In this document: piece by piece, positions 58,385-64,000 of the stretch
How the letters are laid out: each line of letters opens with the position of its first letter
How positions within the stretch are numbered: position 1 is the first letter of the stretch
Assembly: GCA_963970005.1 (NCBI GenBank)
Contig: CAXAMN010025328.1
Span: 199,769-263,768, forward strand
Direction of reading: 5' to 3'
Length of the DNA stretch: 64,000 nt
From: Durusdinium trenchii
Taxonomy: Eukaryota; Sar; Dinophyceae; Suessiales; Symbiodiniaceae
Notes under the pieces: model-generated
The model's database searches: none
What the model saw: the letters and a program-made list of their open reading frames with translations, nothing else
What the model was told of the DNA's origin: nothing
Translations under genes and position numbers: made by a program

Positions 58385-60587
58385 CTTATAGTCTTTGTAG
58401 TTGTATACATATATATTTATACGGCATTTATAAGGTGTAATTAATTGTAATTAAACCATATGTGGTTTTGAAGAAGAATCGTTCTCGTGCCATCCACTTT
58501 GCCATCCACTTCCCATGTGTTCGTTGAACACGATGTGTATCGGATATATCTCTACCAGCGTCACGCAGATCTACCAGCCTCCCGGCCCTCCGGTCCTGGG
58601 ATCTATACCCTCAGCGCATCGGGGTGGTCCCGGGCCCTTACCGGTGGGGGTCCCGGGCGACTGGTTCCCAAACCCTATGTGTGGCTTTTGAAGGGCCCGG
58701 ATGTGTTGCAAGGGTAGGAAGGTCGAAGTGCTGGCGATCTTGCAGGTCGTGGGTCGTGCCACAAAGGGCAACCGTCCCACACCGCTGTTGGGAGGAAAAG
58801 ACCAGGTTCTACTGAGTCTTCTGGACTTCTAGGGCATTCTATAGGGTGTATATGGTATATGGCCCTCACAAGTGGCCAAACCGAGAACCGCCCCTTCCCG
58901 ACATCGTCGGAGGCTTGCGGAAAGGAACACCATGGGCACTGGGCATTCTGAGCGCTGAGCGCGAACCGAGGGGGTGCTTTTAACCAGGAAGTGCCGCAGG
59001 AAATGAACACAATCACATATGGTTGTGGGTCCAAATAGGGTCCAAAAGGCCTGCCCTGCAATACCATGTAAAAATGACATCACCATGAGTCACCTCATCA
59101 AAGGCAGTACCCCCCATCTTAGTGAATGCGACCTTTTCGCGGGTATGCGAGTTCTGACGTTCTGATCCTTTGAGATCTGCATCCCCGGCACTCTGAAAGG
59201 CTCGACGGCGTTGCTGGAGGCCCTCGGAAACGGGGCGGGAAAGCCCGCCCGGGAACGGTTCCGAACAAGGACGTGGAACGAAGCAGCCTGGGTAACCTGG
59301 TTCAACACTTCAGGTCGTGTTGAAGTTCTGTTGACTTGTCTAGTCTTGTCTAGTCTTGGTCTCCCCTTTCTGCGCCTGAACGCTGGAACTCGGGGTCGGT
59401 GTGTGTTTGATCACCCTCCCCAAAAACATGAAGGATATGGACAGAATGATCTCTGATATCTGCACAATGGCTAAGAGTGCAAGCACTTGTTTGTTGGCAT
59501 TTGTTGGCCACATGTTTGTGGGCCTATAAAATAGAACTCCGCTCCTATCCGCTCGCACCTATTCCTCCCCAAGAGTGTCCAGTGACAAACTTTGCACGAC
59601 GTGCCCATACGTTTTCCTGTCCGCACGAGGGAAGCCATTCCCACAGATGTGTGGGATTCACATGCTTTCACCCGGTAAACTGGATCAATGGGCTACAGGT
59701 GTTGACATTTGCCCTCAACCATCCAGCCGTGCCTCCTTGGTAGTCTCGCTCTTCTGCAAGAGGGTCATTCTCCTTCTCGCGCTCTCACTCTGGCTGACGC
59801 TTGCTGGCTGACACTGATAAGCACAATGGCTGCGGGTCCAACATAAACATCAGGGACTGGGATCCTGCCACATCTATTGCTGTTAATGATTCTTGCGATT
59901 CTTGAAGGTTGTATTGTATTGTGTTTTGGGCATTGGGGTGAGGCTCCTCAACACTCAAAGGTGTGAAACGCAACAAAATCAAGGTGTCACAAAGGGTTCC
60001 CAACGCAATTTCTCAAAAGGATTTATTTTCTATCTTGTACATTGGCACCACTCAGTCGCTATGGATGGTAAGCAAAAGCCTGCTTTAGGACTTGTAGGGC
60101 CGGCATGGGCCTGGTCTCAACAGCACCCGGGCCTCGACTTCACAAGGTTGTACAATATTGATCATTTCTGCACTGCACCCGTTGTTTCCTACTTGCCACT
60201 ACCGCCACTACTATATGATTACTGAGGCATGGCAATGGAACAGTTCTACCAAATCTTTGGACACCTGTGGGTTTGCCAGAAACTTCTGTACTACGTGCAA
60301 TAGGCGCCCTTTCCCCACATCTGATAGACTCTCTCAAACCAACACATAACGCCGTCAACGAAAGCAATCCGCTGAATCTACACGTGCATTCTCCATCGCC
60401 CCTCTCAAAATGTGGAAGAAAAAAGAATACAACAATAGATCAATTAAACAACAACAAGGAGAACCAACCCTGCCTCATCACTTTCACATGTTTGAATTAC
60501 AGCCCCCACATCCATCGGAGACCCCAGCCCCGCCACAATCAACATCCAAAAACCACCACCCTGACCCTCCACAAATCACCAAAAAAC
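58385..60587. other. stretch without a firmly supported gene
   Basis: A G/C-rich patch at about 59190-59310 (plus) gives a protein-like run (LLEALGNGAGKPARERF) that may be part of an exon. Nothing else is recognised. Confidence 0.4.
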
Positions 60588-60768
60588 CGCTCTCTGCGGG
60601 ACTTCCCCGCTCTTCCGGAAGTCGAACCGGTCGCCAAGGCACTTGCACTGCAGCGTAGTGTCGTTGGAGCTTCGGGTTCTCTGCGCAGCCCGGCGCGAAG
60701 TCCTCCAGTCGCAGGCCGTTAACCACCGCCTGAGCCGCCGCCTGGAGCCGGGGGGGCAGCGAAAGGTT
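60588..60768 (-). CDS. candidate internal exon, product unknown
   Basis: About 60 codons between a CCAG acceptor above 60768 and a possible donor (GTTTTT) near 60588. Third positions are mostly G/C and the peptide reads smoothly (LQAAAQAVVNGLRLEDFAPG, then LQRHYAAVQVPWRP). No family recognised. It may belong to the same gene as the exon at 58160-58384, which lies downstream on the same strand. Confidence 0.45.
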
Positions 60769-62634
60769 CTGGTGGCTGAGGGTGGCTGAGGGTGGAATTT
60801 TTGGATGTTGAGGTGTCCAAAACACCATGGGAGTGGAGAATGTTGAGGTGTTTGGAGGTGTTTGAAGGAGGTCAAGTGGAAGCCGACCATGAAATGAACC
60901 AAGAGATGGCATGGTGATGAGCCCAGGTTCTTTCCGATCCGCCACGTAAGCATGATTAGACTAGCTATGATTAGTCTCATGCTCTGAATTGGTCTTGAGA
61001 AAGGTGTCTTTCCGAGCCTTCAGGGGCTCCAAACTGGCCAAGTTTGTAGTTTGGACATGTTCAAAAGCCGCCCCTTCTGTACAGTGGTTTCAGGAGTAGA
61101 TGGCACTAGCACCCAAAAATGTCTTTATATGTCTTTTATATGGGGTTCCTTCTAAACTTTAGACCACCTTTTGGGGATTGTGCAATCTACTCTGAAACCA
61201 CTGTAGTTCTTAATTTTTTTGACCACGTATACCACACATCACAACGCACCATTCTGAGTGACTCAAGCCTTCAACGGTGCCGGCACTTCGGATGGCACGC
61301 CGTAAGGCAATGGGAAGCCTGGACGAGATGAGGAAGAAAACAACGTGAACTGCAACAGGGGTTCGGGGATTCGCTACATTTGCATGAAGGGGACTCCTCG
61401 ATAAGATCGAACTCCTCAATGAGATGACACGTTTGGACAGATCTGAAATATTGAGGGACTCCCACTACCCCACATAGAATCAGGAGACAATGAAAAACTC
61501 ATACATTGACTCATTAGAATTACCCTCCCTCCAACAAACATGGAAGTGGAGTTCCCCACCTGTTTGGTCTTCGGAACATGGTCTTCCGAAATCGGCGCCA
61601 TTTCATCCACGTTGGCCCATGATTGTTTCAGGAAGTGTACCACATGTCTTAATTGAAAGGTTATAGCTCAGAAATCATCTAGAGTAGTCTACTCTAGATT
61701 ATAGGCTCTTTCTTAACAGTCATCAGCCGTACGGAATGAAGATCTTTGAAAAGGAGGGAGGTCATCTTGCTGTCTTCTTACCATGACAAGCTTCCGGAGG
61801 CCCATCGGACAAGCGGGTCCGGGCCAAAACAAGCGCCTCCCCTTTGCACTGCATGAGAAACACACGACGGAAAGCGCTTCAAATCGCATCGCATCTATTC
61901 TGAAAGGTTGGCTATTCAAAGAACATGACGGTTGTCATGGTAGTAATTGGTAGTTCATTTTGTGAGAATCCTTCCAAACATTGACATAACACCCTGGAAG
62001 GGAGGAATGTACATCTCTCCAAAATTTTGGGCTCACTCTCTGCCTGTCAACTCCCTCCCCAGAATTTGCGCAAAATCTATCGGCACCCATATCGGAAGCA
62101 CATTCTGGACCAAATCAGCATGATGGCCATCCATCGAAGACCCCATTCTCCACGATCAAATCTCTAAGTCCAGCACTTTGGTTCCCAAAAACGACGCCCC
62201 ACCCACGCTCCCCGCGGCGAGAACTCGCCACACGCAGCGCGAGACCGCGAGGTCCGCTCGCGCGAGGTCCCCGCGCGAGGTCCCGGCGCGATCTCGCCCA
62301 GGAACTCAGCTGTCGGATCTCTTCGGCCCAAGGCAAGCGGATCATCGCCTCGCGCCGCGGCCCGAACGAGACGCACGCCTTACGAGGCTCGCGGAGCGGT
62401 ACTCCGAGCGGTCCGCTGTTCGTCGGCGGCGATTCGGGGGAGCGAAGTGGGAACGTCGTCGAAGATGGAACGAAGGGAAGAGATGGATTGGAGAAGTTAT
62501 GAAGGTTTCGGGAGGATGGGCGGATGGGGGGTACTCTCTCTCCCCCTCATGGGTCTTGGGTCTTGGATTTTTGGACACTGGACCTCCAAGAAGCATCTGA
62601 TGGGCCTGTCTGGGAATGGGGAGGTGGACATGGA
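60769..62634. other. stretch without a firmly supported gene
   Basis: The CpG-rich block 62190-62450 gives overlapping ORFs in several frames, none recognised. At about 61525-61550 is a short resemblance (AACATGGAAGTGGAG) to the hairpin repeat at 1140-1241. Confidence 0.4.
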
Positions 62635-62830
62635 AGTTGCCCATGTCCGCGTCCGGGGCGGCCTCCGGACGCATGCATGTCCCGCATGGCGCCCAGCGTT
62701 GAGTGGCCCATTCGTTGACGACCCGAACGCTGGTTCCAGACCCGAAGGAGCCGCAGTGTGCAGATTGGGCGCTGAAAATCCGCCACAGGTACCAGGGCCC
62801 GCCGTGCGCAAAACGTCCCATGGACATGGA
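62635..62830 (-). CDS. candidate exon, product unknown
   Basis: The minus frame with GRFAHGGPWYLWRIFSAQSA and VRVVNEWATQRWAP has mostly G/C third positions and a Cys/Trp-rich, protein-like composition. Borders were not fixed. Other frames on both strands are also open, so support is modest. Confidence 0.35.
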
Positions 62831-64000
62831 ACATGTAGTCTGATCGAAACAATAACGGCCATCTTCCGTTACAAACTCCTACAAAGGTGTTCTGACTGGC
62901 ATTCTGTAAAGAAACCCAGTATTCAAAGAGAGGGACATTGGTAAACGCACGACAAATGATGACCTGGCTGCCCTAGCCCCCATTCCTCTTGCAAAGCTAG
63001 GGGGCAAAGCCAGGTGGCCGCACTTGCTCTCCATCCTCTTCCATTTCAGCCTGGTGCGAGGTGTTTCTAGTTGTTCGCCTCGCCAAAAAACTCCAAGCAG
63101 CAACAGTGGAGAACCAGAAGAAGCGAAACCTCCACTTTGCTGGTGGCTGTACACTGTAAGCCCATAAGTGAGTGGACCATGTGACATTTGCCTCTTCAAA
63201 CATGAAGAAAAGGAACATCCAAAGGCAGTTACCTTATGCTCTGCTTGTCGGACATCACGGGGCGACCCAAAATCTTGGGACCATTCTTCTTACATATTCT
63301 TATATACATCTTCTTACAACCATGGTTACCGACGACTTGCCAAAGGCACCCTGGTCAAGCAGCTTTGTTCAGTCAGGTTGAGGCCGTGTTTCTGTTGGAA
63401 AATGTTCGAGACTGCATACCTGGCATACCGTAGCTTTTGAACAGGAGGCAATACGAACGCCATCTCAATTCCTGCATCCACATGACCATGACTTCTGAGG
63501 TTTCTTGGTTTCAAACTTAAGAATCTCCCTGCCTCTCTCGCAACTGAATCGACCATAGTACCAGGGTTGCATTACCACGTTGGCACCCGATGTCCACTCC
63601 GCCCGGGGCCCACTCGCCAAAACAACTCCATCCGGACTGGTCGGCCGAGGGAAGGAAGGTAGGACCTTCGAGTTGAAGTGGATCTTAGGAGGGCTGGCTT
63701 CTTTGTGTATACATCTCTAGGGATCCAAGTACCTTCTCAGAGAAGGTGGTTGGGGTGGATTTGGGGGGGTAGCCCTAGGATACATATAAAAATACACACC
63801 CTGGGATTCCAACAGCCATTGTTTAATGGTCTCAATCCCGAACAACCGTTGTTTGACTAAGGATTTTGCACTTCGCAACACAACCAGTTCAACCATTTTT
63901 GTAATGGTCTTGGAAGGCTAGGGTATGTATATATGAAAGCCGGATGGGCCAGGGGATCAGTTTTTTGTTCCGGAGGTCCACAGAGATGCAAATTGGACGC
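62831..64000. other. stretch without a supported gene
   Basis: Mixed-composition DNA. No ORF has a recognised motif, and no repeat or RNA gene was identified. Confidence 0.45.

Overview
The window looks like nuclear DNA of a dinoflagellate, probably a Symbiodinium-like alga. This rests on several signs: almost no long genes outside one transposable element; isolated short exon-like islands, some with strong G/C preference at third codon positions; introns bounded by AG|G-type junctions; many short dispersed hairpin repeats; and a Ty1/copia element with very large, divergent ORFs. No sequence search was possible, so the organism is an inference.

The main feature is one very long Ty1/copia-type LTR retrotransposon on the minus strand, from about 57060 (5' end) to 41586 (3' end), roughly 15.5 kb. 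In its own order it holds: a 5' LTR (the visible part identical to the 3' LTR); a primer-binding site like the 3' end of initiator Met tRNA; gag; a protease-integrase frame that follows gag in the same frame after a single TGA; a reverse transcriptase-RNase H frame reached by a +1 shift; and a separate third ORF of about 1794 codons (48045-42661) in the position where some LTR elements carry env-like genes. The third ORF does not look like an envelope. Near its N terminus it has the motif series of Tpt1/KptA RNA 2'-phosphotransferases, and at its C terminus the motif series of endonuclease/exonuclease/phosphatase (EEP, APE-like) nucleases, joined by a helical region and a long acidic linker. 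An LTR retrotransposon with an RNA 2'-phosphotransferase-nuclease fusion is the best candidate here for an undescribed system.

Outside the element, host genes are only glimpsed. There are exons of a GT28/sterol-glucosyltransferase-like gene (19734-20728, minus), a C-terminal SAP-domain exon (29063-29289, minus), a possible armadillo-repeat exon (15574-16077, minus), and a few unidentified exon-like islands (1263-1403 plus; 58160-58384, 60588-60768 and 62635-62830 minus). The rest is intron or intergenic DNA.

Non-coding structure includes a 979-bp AT-rich fold-back element with 15-bp terminal inverted repeats and an 8-bp target duplication (34205-35183), studded with TTTATAAAATG motifs. There is also a short dispersed repeat family with at least five copies, a hairpin repeat with a partial second copy, a three-copy inverted repeat flanked by 17-bp direct repeats, microsatellites, and two N gaps. 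Homopolymer G/C runs at both outer edges of the retrotransposon suggest assembly joins there.
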